From positions 6,701,001 to 6,765,000 of the forward strand of contig OZ014415.1 of assembly GCA_963965975.1 (NCBI GenBank): 64,000 bases of DNA. Direction: 5' to 3'. The position numbers and the translations under genes are program-made. Origin of the DNA: Xestospongia bergquistia. Lineage: Eukaryota > Porifera > Demospongiae > Haplosclerida > Petrosiidae. Below, piece after piece: positions 52,420-64,000 of this stretch (positions within the stretch are counted from its first letter, which is position 1; each line of letters opens with the position of its first letter). The notes beneath the pieces are model-generated. The model was not told where the DNA came from, ran no database searches, and saw nothing but the letters and a program-made list of their open reading frames with translations.

Positions 52420-55400
52420 TTAATATATCATACCTTTATATTTTGACATTATTTTATCAGCTAAGTCTTGTTGATTTAAACTATCATCTCTTAAAATATC
52501 TAGGAAAATCATGAAGGTACTAGTATTGTGTTTAACATGATCCTTTAGATCATCAAGAATATAGTCAAGACGATCTGTACTAGTATCTCCTGTTTTCTTG
52601 TCTTTAACAATTTTGTAAACATCCTCAGAAATAATTTCTTTTGAATACAGTCTCCTTGCTAGGGCAATGGGGTCAATATTTGACTCAACAATATTATTGG
52701 TACATTGAACTAATGTCCTTCTACATATTTCATAGTTTAAAGCACCTTCTAGAGCAAAGAGACAAAACATAGAGCTATTAGTAATATATTAGAAGAAAAA
52801 TTCATCTATAATAAGATGAATAGTCTGTATCATATGACACATAAATAGCCTGAAAGGTTAATACTGTGACTTACCTGCAGTTGAATGCTTCACACCTTCA
52901 TCACGAGAAATAGATGAACCTGAATAGAAAAAGAAAACATTTCAGTAAATATCTGTTGCAATATCTAGAATGAATAGCTTTATCTTTCAAATTACAAATA
53001 TTAATTTAATTCTTTGTTAAAATATTATTTTATTATCACTCACTACGTGTATAGTCAGTGACCAGAGATTCACTATAAATGACAACTTTAGGTGGACTAC
53101 TGTCAGCAGTAGTAAGTTCAATACCCTCAATAGTTAGAGGACACTCGAGTTCTTCTTTAGTGTTACAATCACCATGTATTAAGACACGAATGTAAGGAAG
53201 ACTAGCACTCCGTGACTGATTGAAGTTATCGATAGCTCTCTTACTGATCTATTAAAAATAACTACTGTTAAAAGACATGTTTAGTTGTTTGTATAATGTG
53301 AATTTATAAGTCATGTACATAATATAACCAACAGTGAAGTGTTTACTTACCACAGGAGGTATTAGTAAAGGTTTTACTTTCCAATCTTTGGTTGTAATCT
53401 TATCAAATCCTGATAACATTAACATTTCTTCTCTTTCCATTTGTTTTTCTATTAATTTCTCCTGTTCTTGTGAAGGCTTAGTAGCAAAATGAAATCTAAA
53501 GTTAGAATGTTCTATCCCAAACTTATCACTTGATGTCAGTTCTTGTACAAACTAGAGACAATTATTATATAAGGAACGTATACAGTATTATATTACTTTG
53601 GAGTAATCAATATCTTGAGTAACAGCAAAGTTCATGTACCAAGTCTTTGGACCAATACTTTTGTAACAAACATAAGCTTGATAGTCAATATTAGGAAGTG
53701 GAACACTGTCAACTAAATATGAATTAATTATTGAAACACATAAGTTATTTATTTTTACCTTCTATCTGATGATGACCTACAGCTGCATCAGCTAAACTAT
53801 GGCCAATCAATCCTCCTGCTACCACTCCAGCAACAACACTTCCTGCTCCTAGGGCAACACCACTGACCACAGCAGCTGCTCCACCAACTACAGCACCGCT
53901 AATAACAAGTACTATAGCTAGTAAAGAGAACTGCTTGAGAGATATAGTGCCACATTGAGATTCAGAGGAGAATGATCCTCCTGGTAGGTAGTCAAACTCA
54001 AAGGGTGGACCAGATTTAGCAGTAACAAATGACAAATATTGTGTCTGTCTCTCATCAGTTATATGAGCACAATGCATTAACTCAACAGTAACTGGTTTGT
54101 TAAGCTCTGAGGAACTGGATACTGATATATAACACACTCCACTGATAAGTGTGCTACCTTTGGGAAACACAAATTTGCCCAAACCCCACAAACCTTGAGC
54201 AGCTACTTCATATACAGACTCTATTGGTATGATGACCTCTCCAGGGATGACAAGTCTTAACCCACATTGTTCCAATGTTAGCTCATGTTCAGTATGAGCA
54301 TTGAACAGACAAAGCTTCTTTCCTACTGTTACCATTCCTTCAAATGAGTCTATACAACATTAACAGTACATTAGTAAAGTACTACATATGATAGGTATAG
54401 GTTACCTGATATGTTAGTGTAATTCCAATAGTCACATTGTATAGACTTATCATTGAAGTCAGTAGAGACTTGTATAGACTTATCACTGAAGTCAGTAGAG
54501 ACTTGTATCTTGTCTTGTAGATCAAGTAAACCTAATGATAACTCATATTTATGTTCAAATCATACATAGATAGTTATTGTGTGTAATTTAATGTATCTAT
54601 TACTAAGGAGACACAATGAGCTATACATATCCATCCATCTCTCTACCCTACAGTGATCTATTCATCTATCCATCCATCCATGTAATGTATATACATTCAA
54701 TATAGCTCTTACCAGGAATGACATGTTTCATGTCAAGATGAAGTAGAGCCTCTTCAAGTTGTGTCAATGTACCTCCTTTTAGAGACCATTCCTCTAACAA
54801 GTACTTCATTTGTTCTGTAGAATCTCCTTTACTTCTGATATCAGTCAGTACAGATTGATCTATATTAAGTTGTAGACCCAGTTGTTCCCAATACTCTTGT
54901 ACTGGTTGTAGAACAATAGCCAATTTGGGAAGATAACTGACAACATCTGATATGATATGTAAATTAATTATTAACTGTTAATTATAAGTACCTGTAGTCT
55001 TTTGAGAACTCCTGAGTGAGAGTTGTTGATGACTGGTTACCTTGACTTGTTGTAGTGTACCTTCCTTTTCTTTTAAGACAGTGAGTAGTCTACGATTTAG
55101 TCGAGCTATATAGCTATCCTTTTGTTGTACTACATCATGTAGTTGTTGTAAGTCATGATGATCACTGGTAGTTGAGACTAGTATAATGAAATGATTGAAT
55201 TAATACAATAACAACATTATCCATCAATCTGTCAGTATATCTCTCCATTCATCCATACACTATTAATATATCTATCCATTGACCCTATATACATACATGT
55301 ACATACATACACATGTACACTTACTTTGTTGATTAGATTGTAGAGTTGTTATGATCTCATCCTTCTTTTGAAGTTCAGTTATATAGTTGTCCTTCTCTTG

Positions 55401-58400
55401 TACTATAGTGAAGTAAGTAACAACACTTAATGAAATATAGTTTGTTTGTTCAATACATGAACAGGTACATTAATTAACTATCCTTTGTTTTGTCCATTTA
55501 TTTATTTAATCATTCATCCATTTCGTCATTCATTTATCTATCCTTTCATTCCAGGTATCCTTCTGTCAAACTGTCCATTAACCTTTTCATTCATCTGGTC
55601 ATGCTTTTATTAGTCCATACATGGTATGCACTATCATACCTTGCTGAGATTCTACTTCTAGCAGTCTCTCTTGAAGACTCTTTATGTTTTGTTGAGCAAC
55701 TAAGAAATCATGAAGAAGAGTTTTACTATTAGCTTGAGCATCTCCTTCTTCCTTGTCTGTTTGTTGGAAAGTGTCTGGATCAAAGTCAATGCCCTCCTTA
55801 ATACATCGTTTTCCATTATTAAATCGCTCTATATCTTTGATGACTCCAAAAGGATCTGTCAGCATATTAGAGTCTAGTACAAACCCTACTGACCATTGAC
55901 CATTATTGAGGACTATATGAGAACACAACAGTACTAATGTCAGTATACAATGTAGTACTACTAGTATAACATATATGATAGTAATAAGACTATACTATGT
56001 AGTACATAACAAGGTCACCTGTTATATAACAGTACATGTATTATATACTACATGTAACATTACCTATACTTACATGATGTACATGTAATAGTAACTAAAA
56101 CATATAAACAATACCACACATGTAGTCAATAATGTATACATACAATGTTAGTAATACTACCAGTTTAATGTAGACTGGACTGAATGTACATATAATAAAG
56201 GAAATATTAGTAGTTATTATTAAATGAGTACTTACTACATCAAATACCTATAACTTATGGGAGTTAAATATATCTGATCATTAGATAATACATTTCTATT
56301 TGTATATATTCAACAGAACTATTATAACTATATGTGTATACACCTATATGTAGTATATACTACCACATGAATATAACTTTTACCACACCTCCCTTAATAA
56401 CCTATGCAATATCCATTGTGTCTTATGTTACATATAGTCAGTGTAATATCTATATTATATGTGTAATGACTTACTTACCTAGTTCAATTAACATTGTTAT
56501 ATTGGGGTCTGTGACATCTGCACCTTGAAACTGTAGTTTACCTCCTACAACTATTAGCCACACACAATGTGGTCCCATTATAAATGTTGATAGAGAGTGG
56601 CCATATCTCTCAGTGACAGAGTAAGGTAGATTAATCTGTAGTATGTAGAGACATCAATTGATCAAACATTGAGGATATATAGTAAAAGATTCCAGGTATT
56701 ATAGGTGGTATGTATATTAACATGATATTTTGATGAGGTCAAAAAAATTAAGGCTAAATAAAAACTAAAAGTCTTTTTAATGATTTTTAATTTTTAGTAG
56801 AAGCATAAACTTTGTGTATTTAATTTTACTATTTTAACACATATTCTAGTAATAGAGTATAAGATTTCATGAGTAGCAATTGTTAAAGTGTATTATTAAT
56901 TATTTGGTAACCAATCAAACTATTACTCTGAAAAAACATCTAAATAAGATATATCCTATATCATAATCTGAATATAATGATAGTATATGATATACCTTTG
57001 TCCATGACTTCTCATTAATATCAAGTATCCAACAGTCCTTTATTGTTTTGTTTGTCAAGTACATTCCACCTATCATTACTAGTATAGGTGATATTGATCC
57101 AGTGATAATACTGGCAGCATGATCTAGTCTTTCCTCTGGCCACTGTACTACTGGGTCAGGTTTAGCTATAGTCTGCCAGTACTAGATAGACAAATGAACT
57201 CAACTAACACTCATTATATAACATGTTATCAGTCAGTGTATGAATGATAATATAACTTACCACTGTATGGTTGATAATATCCAGTATATAGAGTGTATTA
57301 GATGATGTGCCTTCAACCATACCACCAAAGATGATTGCTCTTGTAATGTTTACTGCTTCCATAACAAAGTTAGCATTAGGTGGCATACACTGTCCAGTGA
57401 TCTCAGGTATGATCCATTGACCTAAAAGGATAACAAACAAAACACATCTAATCAATATCTGGTAATAGTAAACTTTTAAATAAAAAATATGATACATTGT
57501 ATCTTAATGGATGAAATGACATAATTGTTGTATGTCACTTTCAAGAATAACAAATGAAATTAACTACATTCTATAACCACTGACACACATAGCAACCAAT
57601 GAATTTCATTAACCAGTGCTACAAAAATATTGTATTAATTATAACAATAATCATATTTCTATTTAAATGTATTCTAATATTTTAATAAACTTGAATTACA
57701 AAGCCAATCTATCGAACTTACTATATATAATAACCTTTAATAATTACTGAATTATAAATTACAATATAATGTTATGATAATAGAATATATTAATATATTA
57801 TTATTTTAATTTATCTGTATTACAGTTATATAATGTTAATACTTAATATAACTAGTACAGAGAACATATAATAATTACATGTAGTAACATTGACTGTAAT
57901 AAGTGATATCTGATAATATAATATGATATATTAAATATTATTAATGTTATTACCTGTTGTCAGATCATATATATTTTGTTCATTAGTAGATACTTTGCCA
58001 TAAGGATACTGATAATATTGAGCTTGTGGTAATTGTATAGAGGGTGGGGATCCAAAACCTCCAATAAGCAGAAGACAATGTCGTCCTGCTCCTTTACTTG
58101 ATATCATACCACCATTAGATCTCTTCATCACTGCTATCCTGTCATCAGTAGGTTGTAGTTGGGTCCAGGTAAGGGTAGAAATATTTAACTCATGGAGACT
58201 GTTATGGAAGCATTCATCATGTCCACAATACCCACCGAAATAATAAATTTTGTTGTCGACTGTTGCACAGAAATAACCATCTACTCCTAGCGGAGGATTA
58301 CCCCTAATAGTCTGATTGTCCCATTTACCAGTAGTAATATCAAATACTTCAACATGTGAAGTTACTTTTTTTTTCTCCTCACTATTACGTACATCAGGCA

Positions 58401-58818
58401 AATCATCTGAGTCCCCATCCCACAAGTATAGAGAATTATCAATCACTTGAGTGTGATGATAGACTCTTACATCAAGTTTGTATTGTCCTGTAGAGAATAT
58501 GTACCATATCTTGAGATCAGGTTACAGTATAAGGTAATATACCTACAGTATGTGATCACATCTACTACAAGACTTGTACAAAGGCTATACTAATTATATA
58601 GTTGATATATACTTCACAAACCTAACCCTCATCTTCTACTATATATTATAATACATGTAGTCCATACATTATACTAGTCTCACTAGTTAGACACTCACTG
58701 TAGAGAAAGATGGTCTAGTTAGTGAGACTACATAATACCTACAAGTGTAGATATTGTACTACTACTAATTTAGTTCATGACATTTAGTAACATTACCTGA
58801 AGGGTGTTCAGTAGCCAT
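52420..58818 (-). CDS. Kelch gene D: kelch / coiled coil / death / ZU5 / UPA-like / CARD-like
   Basis: Sixteen exons, all in phase, about 1,147 residues: 58797-58818, 57954-58487, 57261-57421, 56996-57181, 56479-56635, 55640-55912, 55325-55402, 54992-55177, 54713-54946, 54406-54531, 53759-54349, 53597-53712, 53351-53551, 53044-53248, 52875-52919, 52420-52748. Residues 1-353 are the kelch propeller; the first blade has WDGD where the others have WGGN. Residues 354-532 are a coiled coil, 533-610 a death domain (WEQLGLQLNIDQSVL), 653-790 ZU5 (GLRLVIPGEVI, CYISVSSSSELNKPV). A Phe-Ser pair (KQFSLLAIV, codons 53925-53930) is followed by about 45 Gly/Ala/Val-rich residues. UPA-like exons follow (YQAYVCYKSIGPKTWYMNF), and 1039-1147 is a CARD-like domain (RRLYSKEIISEDVYKIVKD) of a different sequence class from those of B and C. 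A signalling role like that of ZU5-UPA-CARD proteins is inferred. Confidence 0.83.
54439..54504. repeat. 33-bp in-frame tandem duplication in gene D exon 10
   Basis: Two copies differing by one base add 11 residues (KSIQVSTDF core) to the linker between death domain and ZU5. The same exon in copy C (45325-45417) has one copy. Confidence 0.85.
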
Positions 58819-58914
58819 CTCTTTACATTTTAAAATACGCCTCCAAGTATGAGTAAATACTATGCCCAATTTACTAAAGAGTGGAGCTCAATGATGCACT
58901 TATAGATAGTATAG

Positions 58915-61641
58915 CAAGGGCTGATCCAGGGGGAGTGGTAAGGGTGGATTTCCACCCCCATTTTCTCATGAATTACTTAATATAAATGATTTTAATAAAG
59001 TCAATAATTAATCAATTGAAAAGAACTGAATCACAAGTCATTTTTCTAGGGTTTCTTAATTTAAATTGTTCACAACATTTTTCTATACTTATTTCATAAT
59101 TAAATCCTTGCATCCCTATTACACCTAAATTGCCAAGTCTGTCAGAAGTCATTGTTGTTCGCAACCATGTGTGAATCTGTCTTAAACACGAAAATGATCT
59201 TTCCACTTCTGTACTACCTATTGGAAGAACTGCCAGGATACATAAAAGCTCCCTGACATTTGGATAAAAAATGGAATCAGCATCTAATTTAAGTAGATTT
59301 GTTACTGATCTTGGTTCTTTGATACTTTCACAGTGTACTTTCCATCGTCTAAGTTCACTTTCAAAGTTATTTATCAGATGGGTCCATTTTGAAGCTAGGA
59401 GATCAGCTGTGTCACTAATATCACTTTCATCCTTTTTAGTGATGATTTCAGGAATTAAGGAGCAAAGCTCATAATGTGCCCGTTTTTCTGGTGCAAACCT
59501 ACACTCTAACTCAGAAACAATTGAGTCAAAGAAGGGAATTGTAACTGTTACTTTCCAGTAATCCTTTGGAGATGTAACATCAGGATTTCATCTCATTATT
59601 TGTCTTCTCTTCAATATGCATGGCATGTCCTCATTACTCCCTATGTCATCTGCCAGCTTGAGAGCTTTAGAGTAAACAGAATTGTGCTGAGTAGATACAT
59701 CTTCCCTCATTCTCTTGTAGGCCTCTTTTACTTCATCAACCTTTTTAAAGCCAAAGTAAACTTCCTGTAGTCTTCCTTGAAGGCATTCAGCAATTGGACG
59801 AATTGGTTCCAAAAGTTCTTTTGCAATCAAGAAGACGACTATGTGCTCAAATTTACAGAAAGTGTGTCGAAGTCCATTTGCATAACTGCGAGACTCAGAA
59901 TCCAAGTTCCAATGATTACCTTCTGGATATAACTGTTCCTCATCACTTGGATGGCATATTTCATTCCAAGTTTGAACAAGATATGGATACAATTCAAAAA
60001 TAGCTGTAAAAGTGGTATGTTGTTCAATCCATCTATCTGGTTTTATAGGCCATTTATTTTAATTTTCTTTGCATGATTAGGACAAAAACATTTGATTACC
60101 ATTTCAAGAAATCGTTGGCGCTTTGGGGAGTTATCAAAGAACAAAAATGCTTGATGGCAGCTGTCTATCATATTTCTAATAGATGAAATTTTCAAGGAGT
60201 TGTATATTACAAGGTTGAAGCTATGTAATACACATCCTTGGTAAATCGCATCAGGAGCAAATTTCTGAATATGGGCTTATACACGTGATCTTGAAGAACT
60301 CATAGAGGCTATAGTGTCATATGCTTGCCCACGACATTTTGTTACATCGATTTCATGACATTCAAGTACCTTTAGGATACCCTCAGCTATCTTTTCCCCT
60401 GTGATTCTTTCTAAGAAGTGAAAACCCAAGAGGACCTCGTGTTTCTTGGCAACAAATTCAGTATTAGTCCTAACTTCCAGAAAGCGTAAGCAAACTGATA
60501 AGATCTCTTTACCATGAGAATTCACTTCATCTGCTATCACTGAAAAGTGAGGACAAATTATCAAGCAATCTCGATAAAATTGACGAATTTGTGTGGCAGC
60601 TATTTCTAGGATCTCATTTTGGATTTTTTGCTAATATACTTTGCATTTTTTGGACCAGAAACTAGATGCGCCTGCAAAGTGCTGTTTGTTTTGGCAAGCA
60701 GTCTTAAAATAGCTATGAAATTACCTTCATTGAAACATGGAGGCTTGGAGAAATCTATCTTGTCTTGTTTATGTCCTTGCAGGGCCACTTTTTGCCTGGC
60801 ACAAGTTAAAACTGTACTTTACAGACTCTGTTAGCACTCTGGTTTTTGAATTGCTACCTCTATTAGGTTTAATGGATGATTGTGGCAAGGTGGAACAATT
60901 ACACTGCTTGAATTTTCCTCACATGAGTTGGAACATTGTGCCATTCCTGATCCTGATGCAGTAATGGCATCATTATCACCCGTGATCATAGGTGTACCAA
61001 GATCATATCTTGTTGGGGAATTTGGGATGTACTGTCTCCTGTATTCCTATGTTGCTGGGGACTCTGAGGTATGCTGGTACCAATACTGATATCTTCATCT
61101 TGTAAACTGTCATGTGGAAACTCTTGTGACAGTGAGTTACTTGTACTAGATAAGTCATTATTAATAGTAGACTGAGATGAGTCCAACTCTGAATCATGGG
61201 CCTGTGAAGATCATTGACTATAATAATCAATTCGTAACTATTATTATTACACCTTGTACTGATGTTGAGCTTGACTAGTAAATATAAATAAAGACCTGAT
61301 GTCTTTAGTACCATTGCTGCTTTTCTTTTTCCACTTTCCCATGACACAATGACATGAACTGAGGACACCTTCACAGCTGCACAAACACATGTAGTAACCT
61401 GAAGTATACTGAAGTCCTAGGCTCCAACAATCAAGCAGTCATGCATGCAGTTAAACTTTCACAAGTCATTGTCAACTCAAGTGTAAATACATGATCATGT
61501 TTGAAGTTAACAGTAATATAAACTTGACTGCTGCAGTGCATGATCAAAAGTGTAGTGCTACATGTAATTTTTTCTCATGGAGTTTCAGAGTTTTACTTTA
61601 ACTCCACCACCCCCCCTTGGGAATTTCTGGATCAGCCACTG
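58915..61641 (-). mobile_element. hAT-like DNA transposon relic
   Basis: The ends share a terminal inverted repeat: CAAGGGCTGATCCAG at 58915 and, reversed, CAGTGGCTGATCCAG ending at 61641. TATAG sits directly outside both ends. hAT elements usually make 8-bp target duplications, so this one is decayed or the ends are slightly off. The element is about 2.7 kb and lies between kelch gene D and the phosphatase tail; it replaces or displaces most of the phosphatase gene expected there. Confidence 0.75.
59012..61186 (-). pseudogene. hAT-family transposase (ZMYM/THAP12-type), broken
   Basis: Read on the minus strand, pieces in order: a Ser/Gln-rich N-terminus (60986-61186), 60606-60788 (CFNEGNFIAILRLLAK), 60277-60564 (CRGQAYDTIASMSS), 60070-60276 (GCVLHSFNLVIYNSL), 59588-60050 (KWPIKPDRW, HWNLDSESRSYANGLRH), and 59012-59590 ending in the dimerisation-type motif STEVERSFSCLRQIHTWLR. 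CRGQxYD and the ERSFS...WLR end are hallmarks of the hAT lineage related to ZMYM and THAP12 proteins. Stops or shifts occur near 60612, 60277, 60060 and 59590, so it cannot make a full transposase. Confidence 0.8.
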
Positions 61642-61719
61642 TATAGACTACTTGAGCCACACATAGTCTATACTATCAATGAATGTTTACGATCAAACAG
61701 GTTTACCTTTTAGATTATG

Positions 61720-64000
61720 TGGATGGATGGATTAGAATGATAGATGGATTAATGTTTGGATTGGTATACAAATATATTAATAGATGTATTAATAATTATT
61801 ATTCTCTGTTATTCATTTTTAGAGTAAAAACAAGTTAAGTATTCATCATATGCATTATCAAGACTGGCAAACTAAACATCCTCCTCGTGTTGATAAATTT
61901 GTTAAGTTTGTTTTGGAGTGTCTGAGAGAAGCAGATCAGCCAGATCGTAATGGTAGACCAATGTTGATACATGATGAGTTAGTTAACACACATGAACATA
62001 ATATGTCTCTCTTTTTGTCTATTCATTTGTCTATTCATCTACCCATTCATTTTTTCATTTCTCTCTGTCTCTGTCTCTGTCTCTGTTTCTGTCTCTCTCT
62101 CTCCCTCTCCCTCTCCCTCCCTCTCTATCCATCCATGTATCCATCATTCCATCCATCTATTAATTCTTCCATCCATTTTTCCATTAATGTTGATGGATTG
62201 ATGAATGGATAATTTGATAATATCCCTTACTCCACCCACTTATTCATTTATTTAATCTTCTGTCCATTTTGATGGTTGAATAAATACAATGAAGAGAAAA
62301 ATGGAAGATAATAAAGGGATGGAACAGGATTGATGGATGGATGTTTTGATCCATCCACTCATCAATATAAATTTATATATTATCAGTAAACTCCACCCAT
62401 TGACTTTTTATTGTTCATTATTTTATATAGTGGTTCTATGGGACCAGTTGGAGTATTTGCTGCTCTCAGTTACTGTTTTCAAAGAGCTGGAAAGGAGCGT
62501 TTAGTTGATCTCCTTCAAACTGTCAATCATCATCATCTGCAATGTCCTGGACTAATCAGTAATCTACAACTGTATGCTTACTGCTATGACTGTTTAAAGG
62601 ACTACACAACAAAGTTATTGAAAGAGACATCAGAGCCTCCAATCTATGAGAACATTGCCTCATTTCGTGGCAAATTACAACCTTCACCAGAACCCACTTT
62701 ACCCGAACCCATTGATGAGGCCTGTCTAGAAGTTGAAGAACTAGGATATGATATAGTTGACTAAATGTATTACAGTGATAGCAATGTTCATAGTGTATTA
62801 AATTATATGGATCATTGTGTATTATCAATGATAGGGACTTTGATGTGTATTGACATTGACTCTTCATTATGTTCTGTATATAGTTCATTTAAATGAGATA
62901 ACATGTTATTTTTTAATATGTTTCTCACTTTTTTTGTTTTTGTTGTTTAGTACTTTATTATATCCACACAATAACACTAAATACAAACTTGTTTATTTGT
63001 TTTTTATCTTGTTCTATGTCTGGACTTTATAGATATATACTGTGTTCTACTTTGTATACACAATTAAAACATGATCATTATTATAACTATTAATATTATT
63101 AATATTAATAAACATCAAATTAATAATATTAATGTAACTTAACTAGCAATACATTGGTATTATAAGAACTACAGCTAAGAGTGGCTGAATAAATGAAGGA
63201 TATTTGGAGTTACTGTATAAGGTTGTGAACACTCATAGTTTCTTGAATCATTCTCATATACCATTCTATATAAATGTAAAGACATGAAGTTTAAGAAAAC
63301 TAAACTTCAACAAACTATATTAAACAATATAGTTGAAACATCATACATACTTACAAGCCATTATAATATCTAATGTTACAAGTAAAAATAATATATTGTT
63401 TAAATATGTCAATATAAATAATTTATATATAATACCTAAGAAATTCTAAAGGGATGAAAATCATGTCTACAACTTAGTTTTAATGCTGTTAGCAATATTA
63501 TTTACTCTATGGTTATCTTAAAGTGTAGTTAGATGTTACTTTGTATCTCTGTTGTGAGTTTGTAGCAAATTGAACAGTTCATATTTACTTTTCTTGCCTT
63601 CCAATAATTAGAGACATCTTCTGTAGAATAATAGGTAAGTAGAGAGATGCCTTGCTCAGCATTCTATCTAAATATCTAATCCTCTTTATATCTATTTTTC
63701 TATTGATCTTAATGAATGGTTTGAATAATAATTAATCTTGTTTTATTATTTAGTTATTATTTATTCATTCATCTGTTCATTTATTTATTCATTTCTTCTT
63801 TTACCTATTCTGATAGATGGATGAATCCAATGGATGGATAGATGGAGAATTGAATAATAAGTAGATAGTATAAAATATATACTGGTACAATAAATATTAA
63901 TTTATATATTTTGTCTCTTATTATTAAAATTAACAGAACAATTTTCTCTTTTAATCAAACAAGGTATATAGTCAATTATTACATAATGTCAGTGTCATAG
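61720..64000. repeat. Segmental duplication, copy 2
   Basis: Same-orientation match to 39410-41830, covering phosphatase tail exons, 3' flank and the CARD-exon relic (63475-63665). It starts about 80 bp beyond the hAT end and continues to the window edge. High identity implies recent origin or gene conversion. Confidence 0.8.
61823..62764 (+). pseudogene. Phosphatase domain-2 tail, copy 3
   Basis: Exons 61823-61977 and 62431-62764 match the last two exons of copy 1 almost completely (YQDWQTKHPPRVDKFVKFVL, then GSMGPVGVFAALSYCFQRAG). The signature again reads IHDDGSMGPVG without the Cys. The end differs: TAA comes straight after ELGYDIVD. All upstream exons are missing, the hAT element lying 180 bp before. 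An open tail without its gene, so most likely a relic. Confidence 0.75.

Noticed and set aside
53790-53930. Gly/Ala-rich stretch as a signal peptide or pore-forming toxin segment
   Set aside because: It is internal, between ZU5 and UPA, so not a signal peptide. Nothing beyond composition supports a pore function, so it is reported only as hydrophobic.
1-64000. tRNA or rRNA genes
   Set aside because: None of the usual cloverleaf or conserved rRNA core sequences was seen on reading through.

Overview
The window looks like genomic DNA of an early-branching animal, most likely a demosponge of the Amphimedon type. It is AT-rich. Genes are split into many short exons by introns that are often only 45-80 bp with clean GT..AG ends. 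The domain set (kelch, death fold, ZU5, UPA, CARD, tyrosine phosphatase, acyl-CoA synthetase) is animal-like. The organism is inferred from style and gene content; no search was possible. Exon chains were assembled by eye from splice signals, reading phase and comparison between the copies in the window.

Layout. 1-2674 (-): 5' part of kelch gene A, cut by the window edge. 3053-4105 (-): small unknown gene. 5767-7161 (-): degenerate Ulp1-like cysteine protease gene. 7328-9830: 153-bp satellite. 10438-11075: composite MITE-like element. 11975-13115 (-): relic of a UPA/CARD gene end. 13935-22899 (+): a 33-exon gene for two fused acetyl-CoA-synthetase-like modules, the second degenerate. 23000-26150: mostly non-coding with small relics. 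26153-33189 (-): kelch gene B, apparently intact. 33686-36474: phosphatase relic and kelch relic E. 36475-40562 (+): broken C2-like/tyrosine phosphatase gene. 41290-49823 (-): kelch gene C and extra CARD exons, broken. 50083-51690: second phosphatase copy, broken, with an inverted piece. 52420-58818 (-): kelch gene D, apparently intact. 58915-61641: hAT-like transposon relic. 61823-62764 (+): third copy of the phosphatase tail.

The central system is a local gene family. Genes B and D each encode about 1,147 residues: six-repeat kelch propeller, coiled coil, death domain, ZU5, UPA-like region, C-terminal CARD-like domain. ZU5-UPA followed by CARD is the effector end of animal CARD8 and NLRP1 (there called FIIND); here it is joined to a kelch propeller and a death domain. 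The repeated genomic unit pairs such a gene head-to-head with a phosphatase gene. At least four pairs can be traced, with extensive loss of exons, frameshifts and rearrangement, as expected of a birth-and-death immune-type locus. An immune or cell-death signalling role is an inference from domains.
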